Below are positions 36,001 to 46,633 of a DNA stretch of 64,000 nt, piece after piece. Source of the stretch: Voacanga thouarsii (taxonomy: Eukaryota; Streptophyta; Magnoliopsida; Gentianales; Apocynaceae); NCBI GenBank assembly GCA_026120185.1, contig JANUWF010002421.1, positions 1,798,001 through 1,862,000 of the forward strand, read 5' to 3'. The notes below the pieces were generated by a model, which saw only the letters and a list, made by a program, of their open reading frames with translations, searched no databases and was not told the origin of the DNA. Numbering within the stretch: position 1 is the first letter of the stretch; the number at the start of each line of letters is the position of its first letter. Both the position numbers and the translations under genes were made by a program.

Positions 36001-36479
36001 TTAAAAAATAATTCCCAAGATAAATCACACTCATAAATTTTAGGAAATTGTCTCTAAGGTGGCGACTACCCTAGGAGTATTTCAGCCAAGGTTTAGAAAG
36101 AATTAGGGAAGGAGAAATAAAAGAAAAGAGAAGATTTGAAGTAGCTAGGATTCGAACTCAAACACATCAAGAATTAAACACCAAGCTTTATCCACTATTC
36201 CACAACAATTCTTGTATAAATTTTCCCCTAATTAAATTCCCTTAATTCCTACTCACTTGCCTCATCTTCTTCCTAACGATTTCTCCTGACTAAAATAAAA
36301 ACTTAACTAACTCAAATGACACAACTATTTCAAGAACAAATTAATCCATGAAACAACAAACTCATGAAACTCATATTTTCATGAAAATAATTCAATTTAC
36401 CAAATGCAATATAAAAGAAATGCTATGACATGCACGACTTTCCCCACATACTAAAGGTAGCTTGATACAGGGTATTACA
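33024..36479 (-). mobile_element. chromovirus 3' LTR
   Basis: It starts TGTAATACCCCACTACC and ends GGGTATTACA on the + strand. It is colinear with 42216-45673 throughout. No credible ORF is present. A tRNA-like module lies near its transcriptional start side. Confidence 0.93.
36148..36202 (-). other. tRNA-like A-box/B-box module in LTR
   Basis: On the minus strand the A-box-like TGGAATAGTGG (36202-36192) and a perfect B-box GTTCGAATCC (36157-36148) are 45 nt apart start to start. It lies 277 nt from the LTR 5' end, with a T-run shortly after. Confidence 0.62.
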
Positions 36480-36492
36480 TCCTTTCTCCCTT
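36480..36492 (-). other. chromovirus polypurine tract
   Basis: The minus strand reads AAGGGAGAAAGGA directly before the 3' LTR. It follows a GGGGCGAAATTCTC stretch characteristic of this lineage. Confidence 0.88.
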
Positions 36493-36499
36493 AAGAGAA

Positions 36500-37849
36500 T
36501 TTCGCCCCGAAATTTAGAGTGCGATTCCTCTAAAGCAAACTTGAATACTTCCTCCACACCCAATCTTCAGTCTTCCACGTCGCGTCTTGAGAACCATGAT
36601 GCTCCCATAAAATCTTCACCATCGCTATCTACTTATTCCTCTGCATCTTGACACTGCAATCTATAACTTTAAACGGTTTCTCCACATAGCTCAAATTAGG
36701 CTAAAGAATCAAAGGTTCCTCATTCAATACATGCTCTGGGTCAAGGTTGTACCTCTTTAATTGGGACACATAGAACACATCATAAATTCCTGCTAACCCT
36801 TCCGGTAGCTCCAACCGATATGCTACGGGTTTGATCCTTTCAATCACTAGAAAATGTCCTAAATATCTAGGACTCAGCTTCCCTCCTTTAGGATGCTTCA
36901 AAATCCTTTTGCTTGGTGTTATCTTTAGAAAAGTCCGATCTCCCACTTGAAACTCCAACTCCCTTCTTCTATTGTCGGCATAACTCTTCTGTCGGCTTTG
37001 AGTGGTGTTTAGTCTCTCCCTTATTACCTTTACTTTGTCGGCCATTTCCTTAATATTCACTTCCCTAGACTTGCTGACTTGACCATCCTATGACCATCCC
37101 CAATACAACGGTACTTAACATTTTTTCCCATATAACACTTCATAGGGTGCCATTCCAATCGATGCCTGATAACTATTATTGTAGTCTAATTCAGCATATG
37201 GTAAGCAATCCAACCACTTATCCCCAAAGTCCAACACGCAAGCCCTAAGCATATCCTCCAATATCTAGATGACTTTTTCGGATTGTCCATCTGTTTGCGG
37301 ATGAGCAAATGTATTGAGCTTCAGAGTCATTCCCATTGACTCTTGAAATTTGGTCCAAAACCTCATGTAAATTTGGGATCCCTGTCAGATACAATACTTG
37401 ACGGCATACCATTCAATCTAACCACTTCTCGAATATACGTCTTAGCTAATTTTTCCATAGAGTCCTTCACATTTACCAAAATGAAATGAGCTGTCTTAGT
37501 TAACCTGTTAACCACAACCCGTATGGCATCCTTTATAGTCTTTGACATCGGCACCCGATGACGAAATCCATCTTTACTTCTTGCCACTTCCACTTGGGAA
37601 TAGGCAACAGTTGCAGTAATCTGGCTATCTTCTTGTGCTCCGCTTTTACTTTCTGACACGTTAGGCAAGTAGAGACGTATTACGCCACATCTCTTTTCAT
37701 TCCCGGCCACCAGTAGGCCTTTTTTAAATCTTGGTACATCTTCACTTCTCCCAGGTGAATAGAATTCTTGCTCTTGTAAGCCTCCTCCATTATCTTTCTC
37801 TTAAATACGGAGTCATCCAGTACATATAGTCATTCTCGAAAATACATCA
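36500..37849 (-). pseudogene. chromovirus integrase with C-terminal chromodomain
   Basis: After RNase H the minus strand shows a zinc-binding HHCC-like part (near 37780-37650, with CLTCQKVKAEHKK). A broken core domain follows, then an open C-terminal part at 37060-36701 (119 aa) with KSYADNRRRELEFQVGD and LSPRYLGHFLVIERI. That block is typical of gypsy integrase C-termini. After a stop, the frame continues through WEHHGSQDATWKTED (about 36600-36550), the end of a chromodomain. Chromodomains of this clade target integration to modified histones. Several stops and shifts inactivate the gene. Confidence 0.9.
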
Positions 37850-39441
37850 CTCCCCCTTCATGAGTCCAAAACTCCTTATTTCATCTCTTTGCTTCCTTTG
37901 CCTTGAAAGCCTAAAACTCTTGGTTATTCCGTTGAACCTCACTAATCTCTTGCCTCAGCTCAGGCACCAACCTCAACTTGCTCAAACTAATTTTCTCTTC
38001 TTCAATTTTTGCCTTTTGCCCTAAGATTTCTTGTACTATTTGAACCTCTTACACCCTTAAGCTAGCCATCCTCACTTTTTGACTTAGAGTATCAACTACA
38101 ATATTCGTTTTCCCCAGATAGTAGTTAATTGGAAACTTGTATTCCTCCAAGAATTCTATCCATCTCCTCTGCCTTAAGTTTAAGTCCTATTACGTGAATA
38201 TGTACTTCAAGCTCTTATGATCCATGAAGACTTCATATTCTGCTCTATACAATTACTGTTGCCATTTCTTCAAAGCAAACACTATCGCTGCCAACTCCAA
38301 GTCGTGCGTCAAATAGTTTACCTCATGTGCCTTCAACTTCCTCGATGCGTAGGCGATAACTTTTCTGTCCTACATCAGCACCACCCCTAGACCTTCCTTA
38401 GAAGCATACGTATACAAGGAATAGGCCTTACCTTCTTCAGATAGGCTCAACACTGGTGCTATCATCAATCTCCTCTTAAGCTCTTGAAAGCTCTTCTCAC
38501 ACTTATCAGTCCAGATGTACGACACATCCTTCCTTAGCAATCGGGTCATTGGCGTCGCCAGCGTAGAAAAGTTCTTAATAAAATGGCAGTAATATCCTGC
38601 CAATCCAAGGAAACTCTTGATCTGAATTACGCTCTCTGATTGCTTCTAATTTGAGACAGCCTCGACCTTTGATGGGTCCACCTTGATTCCATCTTTAGAT
38701 ATTACATGAACAAGAAAAGCCATTGCCAACCAAAAATCACATTTTCTAAACTTAGCATAGAGTTTATGCTCTCTCAATTTCTCCAGTACCAATCTCAGAT
38801 GCTCTGCATACTCCTCGGGACTTTTCGAATAGATCAGAATATTGTCTATGAACACCACTAAGAAATTATCTTGGTACGGTTGAAAAACCCTGTGCATAAG
38901 ATTCATGAAAATAGCAGGTGCATTAGTTACTCCAAACGGCATTACCACAAACTCATAGTGCCCATATCTAGTGTTAAAGGCTGTCTTGGGAATATCCTTC
39001 TCTTTGATTTGCACCTGATAATAACTTTGCTAGAGATCTAACTTGGAGAAGTAACAAAAGCCTTGCAATTGATCAAACAACTCATCACTTAAGGGCAGGG
39101 GATACTTGTTCTTGATCGTGAGGTTATTCAACCCTCTATAGTCTATGCACAACCTCAACGTCCCATCCTTCTTCTTGACAAATAACACCGGGGCTTCCCA
39201 TGGTGATGTATTGGGTCTTATGTACCCTTACTTAGTTAGTTCTTCTAGCTGCTCCTTCAATTCTTTCAATTTCGCGAGCATCATCCGATAAGGAGTCTTC
39301 GACACCAACTCCGCTCCAGGAACTAGATCGATGGTGAATCCGACTTCTCAAGAAGGTGGAAGAAAAGTAAGTTCGGTTGGAAACATATCTGTGAAGTCCT
39401 TCACCACCTCGGTGCTCTCCAAAGTATACTGATCCTTGGGC
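37850..39441 (-). pseudogene. chromovirus reverse transcriptase and RNase H
   Basis: The minus-strand frames contain the RT motifs in order: [48 protein letters not shown] (in 39014-38646) and the active-site region [16 protein letters not shown]. The last should read F-I-D-D; the second catalytic Asp is Asn here (codon at 38841-38843), which would abolish polymerase activity. The RNase H connection follows at 38603-38370 (AGYYCHFIKNFSTLATPM, TDKCEKSFQELK) and continues with [19 protein letters not shown]. Stops occur after SKLDL and in several later places. Confidence 0.92.
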
Positions 39442-39918
39442 TTATTGATTAGATAAGCCAAATATCCTACACAAGAACTTCAACTTCCTCACCTTCCTCC
39501 CACTAAACTCTAATACATCGCATCTAGGTCTAACAAACTGCACCGTCTTGGCCTTGCAATCAACTTTTGCTCCATGCTTTGCTAACCAGTCCATACCCAG
39601 AATCAGGTCACAGTCATCGATGGGTAAGATTATGAGATATGCCTTCAAAATCTCTTTTCCAACCACAACATCACACCTTTGAACTACCTTACTCGTATCT
39701 CTCTGCCTCCCCAAAAATGTACTCACTAACATGGTATATGGTAACTCTACCATATCCCAACCCAAATGGCTTGCACACTTATCATTCACATATGAATGAG
39801 TCGATCCGGGGTCTATTAAAACAGAAATAGAATGACCTTGCACAGAAAGCATACCTTCAACTACCGTTGAATCAACTCCAACCTCTTCCCAATTTAGCGC
39901 AAAGACCTTGGCTTTCAC
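39442..39918 (-). pseudogene. chromovirus aspartic protease
   Basis: An open minus-strand part of 158 aa contains VLIDPGSTHSYVNDKC. This is the D-x-G-S/T-type active site of retropepsins, in the D-P-G-S form common in this clade. LILGMDWLAKHGAKVDC, the conserved second part of the fold, follows. It lies between gag and RT as expected for processing of the polyprotein. The stretch itself is open, but upstream and downstream stops isolate it. Confidence 0.88.
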
Positions 39919-39921
39919 TTG

Positions 39922-40970
39922 AAGCTTTTAGCCTCCTCTTCCAGTTGTCCCAACAGGTTCTTCTCTGTCTATCCCAGCTGGTTGAGTCGCGACTTCTTGC
40001 CCCATTCTGAGTGGTCTTGGGCAGTCGTTCCTCAGGTGGTTTGGGTCACCACAGTTTAAACATTTCTTCATCACTCCCCTTGACCAGCAATCTTTGTCAG
40101 CATGACGTCACCTTCTGCAATTTCGACACATCAGCGCACTCGACATAGGACCTAGTGGTACCGTCTTGGGCTGCTTTCCCTTATTTCCCCACTACATCGG
40201 GCCAACGTGTCATTTGTGAGCCGGGGCTCTCATCGGTGGTCGGCTTGACTGGAATAGCCAGTTCATTGGCTGGTTCCTATCCTCATTTTTCGTTCAAGTT
40301 GTTACATTTACTGCGGCCGTATATGTCACTGGAGGAGATGGTGCCAATGCCCTCCTCAAATCCTGCCTGAGACCTTTCACGAATTGACGTGTCCGCTTCT
40401 GTTCAGTATCTACTAGACACTTGCAGTACTTGGACAACTGAGTAAACCGTGCAGCATATTGAGCCATGGTCATTCCTCCTTGCTTGAGAGTCTGGAATTC
40501 ATCCTTCCTCTTCTCCACTATCCATCGAGGTATATACTCTGCTTGGAAGCCTCCATAAAGTTCTCCCATGTCCAGTCATTTTCCTCTCTTTCCCAGTCCT
40601 CCTAGACTCGCTGCCACCAAGCTCGGGCAGGTCCTCTCAGCCTGAATGCTACAAACTTCACACTTCTCTTCTCAGAGTACTGAAGAGTTGTGAAGATATC
40701 CTCCATTTGTTCAATCCACTGCTCTGCCTTTTCATCTTGCTGCACCTCTCCCTAAAACGTCGTAGGTTGGAACTTCAGGAATCGTTTTAGGGCCTCATCC
40801 TTACCCCTAGGCACTTTCTTATCCACCTTATCCACTTTCTCGATCAAGTTCTGAAGAATAACAACCATCTTATTGAAGGCCTACCCCATGGTCACCTCTC
40901 GAGATCCTCCAGATGTCAGTTCCCGTTCTTGCTCAGGTTCCTCTTCCACTTCCGGGGTGGACCGACGCAT
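39922..40970 (-). pseudogene. chromovirus gag
   Basis: The likely start is the ATG at 40970-40968, beginning MRRSTPEVEEEPEQ. The capsid region shows EQWIEQMEDIFTTLQ, FRLRGPARAWWQRV and the open part 40569-40294 with GMTMAQYAARFTQLSKYC (retrotransposon gag domain). A CCHC knuckle, CLNCGDPNHLRNDC, follows near 40066-40025 and would bind the RNA genome. In-frame stops occur after VTMG, PTTF, QRV and just before the protease. An earlier start near 41060 in another frame is possible. Confidence 0.88.
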
Positions 40971-41355
40971 CTACATGAATTTATGAATGGATGACCCACT
41001 CTCCCGAATGGTTCTTTCTCGCACAATAGTCCTATGCCTTAGTGCTATCTACTTGCACCTAATACCAGCCTTAGTAAGGGGAAGTGCATAGCATGCAATT
41101 GTCAACTTATAGATTTGAAATAACTTACAATGCATCGGGAAATAAATTTTACAAATAATACTCTAAGTAGAATAAAGAAATCAAATAAATCACATTTTTA
41201 TTAACCAATTCCAAATTGGCACAAAATAAGGGAGTTCCCACTAGGTATCCTTTTTTATTCTTGCTAAACAAAATTCAAACTAAAGAATAAATTCTGAATC
41301 AAACAAATAAACAAACGTTTCAAAATAAAGAATTAGCACTAATGGTCCTAAAATT

Positions 41356-42033
41356 CTAAGCATCACTAGAGTCGTTGGAATCCTCAGAAGTCTCTAAAGG
41401 AGGTTCCACTAGCCATCCCGCATTGCTGTTGTCGTGATCTATTTTGCAATCTATATTGCAATCTCTTGCAAAACTAAAGTATCTGTGCTTCTTCCTAGGC
41501 TGCCCTACCATAGACTCTTCAGAGTCTCTACCCCTTAACTTAACTCTCAACTTCGCATCCTTCAGTTTCTCCATAGCCAGCATCCGTGCACTCGTAGGTC
41601 TCCTAGACTCCGACTTATAAGACTCACTTCCCAGCAACGTTAAGGTTCCTTCTTCTATAGATGGGGTCGCAGGTGTATCTATTCTATCCTCATCCTCAAT
41701 CATTTCTGCCCCAAACTCTCCTATTTCTCCCTCAACCTCGAGTCCTCCCAACTTATCCTCACTCTCATCCTCAATCACTCCTCCACCTCTAATCTCCCCC
41801 TCATCATCACCCACATACTCTGCCAAGCCCTCATTCCACTCAAGTGTAAGTATCTCAGGTGTTGGATCTTCGGGTCCTTCTTCTATGCCTAAGTCTTTCA
41901 TCATAGGCGGCTCATGATCGATCTCATCCTCACTAGGGATCCATCCACCCTCAAGTTCCGTCTCTGACTTAGATGATGAAGAATCCGATATAGGTATAGG
42001 GCTAGATACTCTACCACTCGCGGGACTGCACAT
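41356..42033 (-). CDS. extra acidic ORF upstream of gag (225 aa)
   Basis: An uninterrupted 225-codon frame lies about 170 bp after the primer site and 386 bp before gag, in the sense direction of the chromovirus. The N-terminus is Ser/Pro-rich (SSPIPISDSSSSKSE). The middle (about residues 25-135) is strongly acidic. A basic patch follows (KLKDAKLRVKLRGRDSEES and GQPRKKHRYF, about 155-190), then a short acidic C-terminus. I see no known domain, signal peptide or membrane segment. All gag-pol genes of the same element are broken, so an intact frame here is notable, though chance is possible in a GAG/GAA-rich leader. Function unknown; the charge pattern would fit a nuclear or nucleic-acid-associated protein. 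Confidence 0.55.
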   Translation of the reverse strand: MCSPASGRVSSPIPISDSSSSKSETELEGGWIPSEDEIDHEPPMMKDLGIEEGPEDPTPEILTLEWNEGLAEYVGDDEGEIRGGGVIEDESEDKLGGLEVEGEIGEFGAEMIEDEDRIDTPATPSIEEGTLTLLGSESYKSESRRPTSARMLAMEKLKDAKLRVKLRGRDSEESMVGQPRKKHRYFSFARDCNIDCKIDHDNSNAGWLVEPPLETSEDSNDSSDA

Positions 42034-42200
42034 AAATGGCTAGTCTCAGGTCACAGCTACAGATCTTCTAGTCTTTCTATAAAAGAAATATAAAGAAATC
42101 AAAACTAAATCTCACTCCCTAGAGCTCAAACACTATTCAATGAACCTCTATTCCTAAAGGTTAGGTGCTACTACCCAATAATATCATTTGCCTAAACCTA

Positions 42201-42213
42201 GGCTCTAATACCA
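42201..42213 (-). other. primer-binding site, tRNA-Met type
   Basis: The minus strand reads TGGTATTAGAGCC two bases after the 5' LTR. This is the usual initiator tRNA-Met primer site TGGTATCAGAGCC with one substitution. Confidence 0.9.
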
Positions 42214-42215
42214 CT

Positions 42216-45200
42216 TGTAACACCCCACTACCTACATACCTAGATAGGATGGGATGTCCCCACGTCCAGAGGACCAGTGGTCTTTATAACAAGGTGCAAA
42301 TAATAAATAATAGGAAAAAAAATCCAACTAAATAAAAATAACAAAATACTCTTACTACATCCGAGGAAAATACTTATACAAATCCAAGAGATCAAAACTA
42401 GCAAACATCTCTTGAAAGAAATACAAGTTAAAAATAAAATAAACAAATCGCAATCATCTCTTATTCCTTCAACCTGCTCAATATAAGTACTCCCCTGAAA
42501 TCATGATATAAAAGATGTGAGATTGACATTTCATCAAGTCCTGTTTGTGCAAGTGTAAATTATCACCATTTCGTGCATGTAGGTTTTTCAAAATCACAAA
42601 ATCGTATTTGCAAGTTAATTTCATTAATAACAATTATACAAAAGAGCCCTGCTCAATAAATCCAAAATAGTTCACAATAAATCATTGTTTCATCATATTC
42701 ATAATTCATTAGGTAAGGATTAGCAAATGATCCATACAATAATATCATAATACATATCATGGTTACCACCATGATAGCGTCCTAATGTATTCTTTCAATA
42801 ATGGGTAGTGGGGGATCCTCTTACAAGGTGAGATACTCCTCTATCTCTACACCCAATACTCTGGTTATTCAATCTGGATCAACAATGTCCATATGGACAA
42901 ATATGCTCGGACGGCCTGACTATGTAGTACTGTCGCCTCACCAAGTTGAGTTCATCTTCTAGAGGTAGCCTCTTGCCAGAAGACTCACTCTTACTCTTTA
43001 AAACTAGTACTACTAGCCTACTCCCACTAAGTACTTAATGCTCCCCATTTAGAGGCAGAATCATTTTTTCCTCTTTCGAAAGTCTTTGATTATTTTGATT
43101 GCAAAACGTGATTTTTTTTGTGATAGCATTTCCAAATGGTTTAGTGATAGTGTAAGAAATCATTTTTTAGTTTGAATAATCGAAATTTGATAAACTCATT
43201 TAAAATGGAAAACATCCACGTTTCCAACCCAAGTATCAAAACATAATGTAACTCATCATGTTTAGCCAACATTTCAATCCCCTTGTCCAAACAACTTATT
43301 GACATGACTTCCAAATAACATTGTAAAAATTACTTGTAAAACTAGTAACATTTATCAAAACAGTTATGTAGGGACTTACTTGGATAAATCAATAACTAAA
43401 CCCAATTCAGTTGATGGCCCTTACTTCCACTCATTCCTTATCTAGAATAAATGATTCTATAATTAGAATCCAAATATTACATCTACTATTTCATGTAACA
43501 TGAATTCTCATGATCTCATTAATCACCTAATTCATCCATGGTAGCTAGGTAATTTAATGCATCAGATTAAATACACAACTTCCTTTGTCATGCTATTGAT
43601 CATAACCATGCATTCATCAAAATCAATTCACTATATGACAACTTTTATATTCAACTAGAATAAAATCATCATAATTAGCCCTATAAATGTTAAAATATCT
43701 TATCTTTGCCAACTTAGCATAGCTCTAGATTCATCATGACAAGATGCATCATTGTCTTATCTCATACATGCTTTGTCACTGGCTTATATAAACATATTCG
43801 CCATTCTAGTTAATTCATGCTTTCATGCTCGGCTCCATAAGCATTCATAAGTTAATCTACTAAAGATTAATTCCATTTAAATCAGTAAAGATGAGATCTT
43901 GATTTCCTCTTAGCGATCTAAACTTAAAACACGACAATTCCTTGATGACTAACTTGAGTTCAATTGATAGTTGAAGAGATTGGGCCGCCTAGATGTCCTT
44001 GATCGAGACTCACCAAGAAAAGAATAAAATCAATCCCTTATGGACGTGATTTAAGGCAGAAAAGAAGAAAAGGAAGGAGTAAGAGATAAATAGAAAGGTT
44101 GAACATCAATTACCTTGTAGAGAGTTTCGGTTTTGGCTTTGTTCTTGGGGTAGGCTTGCCGAATTATTATGCAAGTTGAATGCTGGTTTTTTTGTGAGTT
44201 TGAGAGGCTAAGAGGGTAGGAAATTTCATGGTTTGCTGGATAGAAAATTCTAGGGTTTGGGGTTTAGGTATTTAGAGGAGTCCTGCCTTGCTATGGATTC
44301 TTGATCACAAGAGAAAAGTTGGACAGCTTTAGTCCTTTTATGGGTGCCGAAACTGGTCAGTAGTTTAGGGGTTATTGCTACTGTGTTTTTGCTGCTTATG
44401 ATGGCCAAAAATTTGGATAGAAAGAGAGAAGAAATATGGTTGGTTTTGGTCTCTAGAGTGGCAAAAATAAGAGAGGAAAAATGTGCCTTTGTGTAGCTGT
44501 ATTATGCTCTATAACTAGAGAGGTTTTTGTGCAAGTTTCTGGCTGGAAATTTCGTGCAGAATGGTGCTAATTGTGGCCAAAATTCTGAATCAATTGGAGA
44601 GGAAATTCTGGGATTTTTTTTTTGCTAAAATAAAGTCCTAGTTGGTTAAAGTTTGCTTGGATAACCCTAGCTAGGTTTTGGAGAGTTTTAGTTGAGCTAC
44701 AATTGCTCTAGTTTGTGTGGCGGCCGCTTTGAGGGAATTTTCTAGAAAAATATAGGAGAGAATTAGGTTATTTATTTAAGCCATAATTTAATTTATTCCC
44801 TATATTAATTTTAGTAATTTAAATGGCTATTAAATAATTATTTTTACATGATAAAATTCTGGTTTCCTTTTTCCTTGAAGCTACCAAAATCCTTCTTCCT
44901 TTTCCCCCAAATGTTTGAAAATCCTTATCCAAGAGATAAATACCTCATTTAAAATCTACCTTTTATCCATTTATTTCTTTTTTTAAAATTTATTTGAAGA
45001 GAATTAAAATATGGAGATTTATCTCCTTAAGGTGTGGCGGCTACCACATTAAAACAAGATGTCTATTCATATATTTTATCTCCTAATAAATTACTTAGAT
45101 ATAACTTTTAAAAATCCAAATTAATAATATTTAAAATTTTCTAAAAGATTAGGATAAGATATTAGAAATAAAAATTTAATTTATTTTCAAATATTTTAAA

Positions 45201-45673
45201 AAATAATTCCCAAAACAAATCACACTCTTAAATTTTAGAATATTGGCTCCAAGAGGGCGGCTACCCTAGGAGTATTTTGGCCAAGGTTTAGAAAGAATTA
45301 GGGAAGGAGAAAGAAAAGAAAATAGAAGATTTGAAGTGGCTAGGATTCGAACTCAAACTCATCAAGAATTAAACACCAAGCTTTAATCCACTATTCCACA
45401 ACAATTCTTGTATAAATTTTTCCCTAATTAAATTCCTTTAATTCCTACTCACTTGCTTCATCCTCTTCCTAATGAATTCTCCTTAACAAAATAAAAACTC
45501 AACTAACTCAAATAACACAACCATTTCAAGAACAAATTAATCCATGAAACAACAATCGTGAAACTCATATTTTCATGAAAATAATTCAATTTACCAAATG
45601 CAATATAAAAGTAATGCTATGACATGCATGACTTTCCCCGCATACTAAAGGCGGCTTAATATGGGGTATTACA
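42216..45673 (-). mobile_element. chromovirus 5' LTR
   Basis: It is colinear with the 3' LTR 33024-36479 and has the same ends. Substitutions and small indels are scattered through it. The primer site adjoins its + strand left end. The ORF 42240-42446 is a chance frame. Confidence 0.93.
45343..45398 (-). other. tRNA-like A-box/B-box module in LTR
   Basis: This is the partner of 36148-36202: TGGAATAGTGG (45398-45388) and GTTCGAATCC (45352-45343) on the minus strand, 46 nt apart start to start. Both boxes are unchanged between the two LTRs; the one extra base lies between them. Confidence 0.62.
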
Positions 45674-46620
45674 GGGTCAATATTTTCATATGGTGATAAA
45701 TGAATATTTAAAATGGTAAAATGTAACTATTTAATAGTAAGGGAATTTTGGTCATTATAGTAACCATGAATATTATGTCTCTTGGTCCCTGGAGTAGCTC
45801 AAGTTACCTTGGTGTTGTTTAGACACAATCTGGGCTTAATAGATAATTATTTGAAAGAGAATAAAATTTATTCTAAGAGTCCAATTAGAATTAATTAATT
45901 AGTCTTGAGTTTTGATATGACCTAGAAAAAATAATTAACTAATTAAGAGAATTGGGCTGGAATAAATTAATTAATGTGGCTGATATATGTTAGCATATAT
46001 ATACAGTCCAATTTGAATTAATTAATTAGTCTTGGGTATTTAATGAAGCCCAAAAAAGATAATTAATTGTTTAAAAAGATTGGACCATTCTTGGATTAGT
46101 TTCGGAGCACACCACCAAGCCCCTTAGGGCTTAGTGTTTTTAGCCATTAGGGCTTTATCAAGCCCTAAGGCAAGCTGAAAATATGAGGCAAGAGAGGAAG
46201 GAAAAAAATAACGTGGTTGTTGCAAGAGTTCTTCTCTCTGAAAAAGTGTGTTTTCTCCCCCTTTCTCTCTGATTAACGTTTTTTTCTCTTCCTTCTCTCT
46301 AGAAGGAGAGTATCTTGATTATCTAAAGAAGAAGCTTTCTCCAAGTTAACCTAAGAGTAAGGTAGAGTTGTACACCGAAAGACTAAGAAAGGAAGGTTGG
46401 AGACACTTGATGCATAGGAGTAGAAGATTGGCGGGAATACCGGTCGAACCATAGGTGCCTCCTTCTCCCCTTCCAATGCAAGTTCCAGTGCAACCCAGCC
46501 CCTTGTTGGTTAATCTGTGACCAATAAAGAAAAGTAAGTACTCTCTCCTAGATGTGGCTCAGAAAAATGAAAAATTTTCAACTCTGTTTTCTTTGATGTT
46601 TTCCGTTCTGGTCCTTCAAG

Positions 46621-46633
46621 TGGTATTAGAGCC
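46621..46633 (+). other. primer-binding site, tRNA-Met type (copia)
   Basis: TGGTATTAGAGCC follows the LTR end CCTTCA after two bases. It marks the start of the third copia's internal region. Confidence 0.9.

Larger units (their letters stand above)
33024..45673 (-). mobile_element. complete Tekay-like chromovirus (Ty3/gypsy)
   Basis: It has two LTRs of 3456 and 3458 bp and an exact target duplication gggtc (33019-33023 and 45674-45678). It reads on the minus strand. In element order: 5' LTR (42216-45673), tRNA-Met-type primer site, an extra acidic ORF, gag, protease, RT-RNase H, integrase with chromodomain, polypurine tract, 3' LTR (33024-36479). The order and the chromodomain place it among chromoviruses; long LTRs starting TGTAAYACCCC fit the Tekay/Del lineage. 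LTR ends form an inverted repeat, TGTAATACCCC and GGGGTATTACA. The coding part is full of stops. The LTRs differ visibly, so the insertion is not recent. Confidence 0.93.
32160..46618 (+). mobile_element. copia 5' LTR split by a chromovirus
   Basis: It starts TGTTGGAAGGTATGCCC and ends CTGGTCCTTCA, followed by a primer site. Without the nested 33024-45673 element and one copy of gggtc, the LTR is about 1.8 kb and colinear with the other family-A LTRs, though more diverged. The join restores TTGGGGTCAATATTTTC, as in its relatives. It is the 5' LTR of the copia whose leader and gag follow to 49053; no 3' LTR is in the window. Confidence 0.87.
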
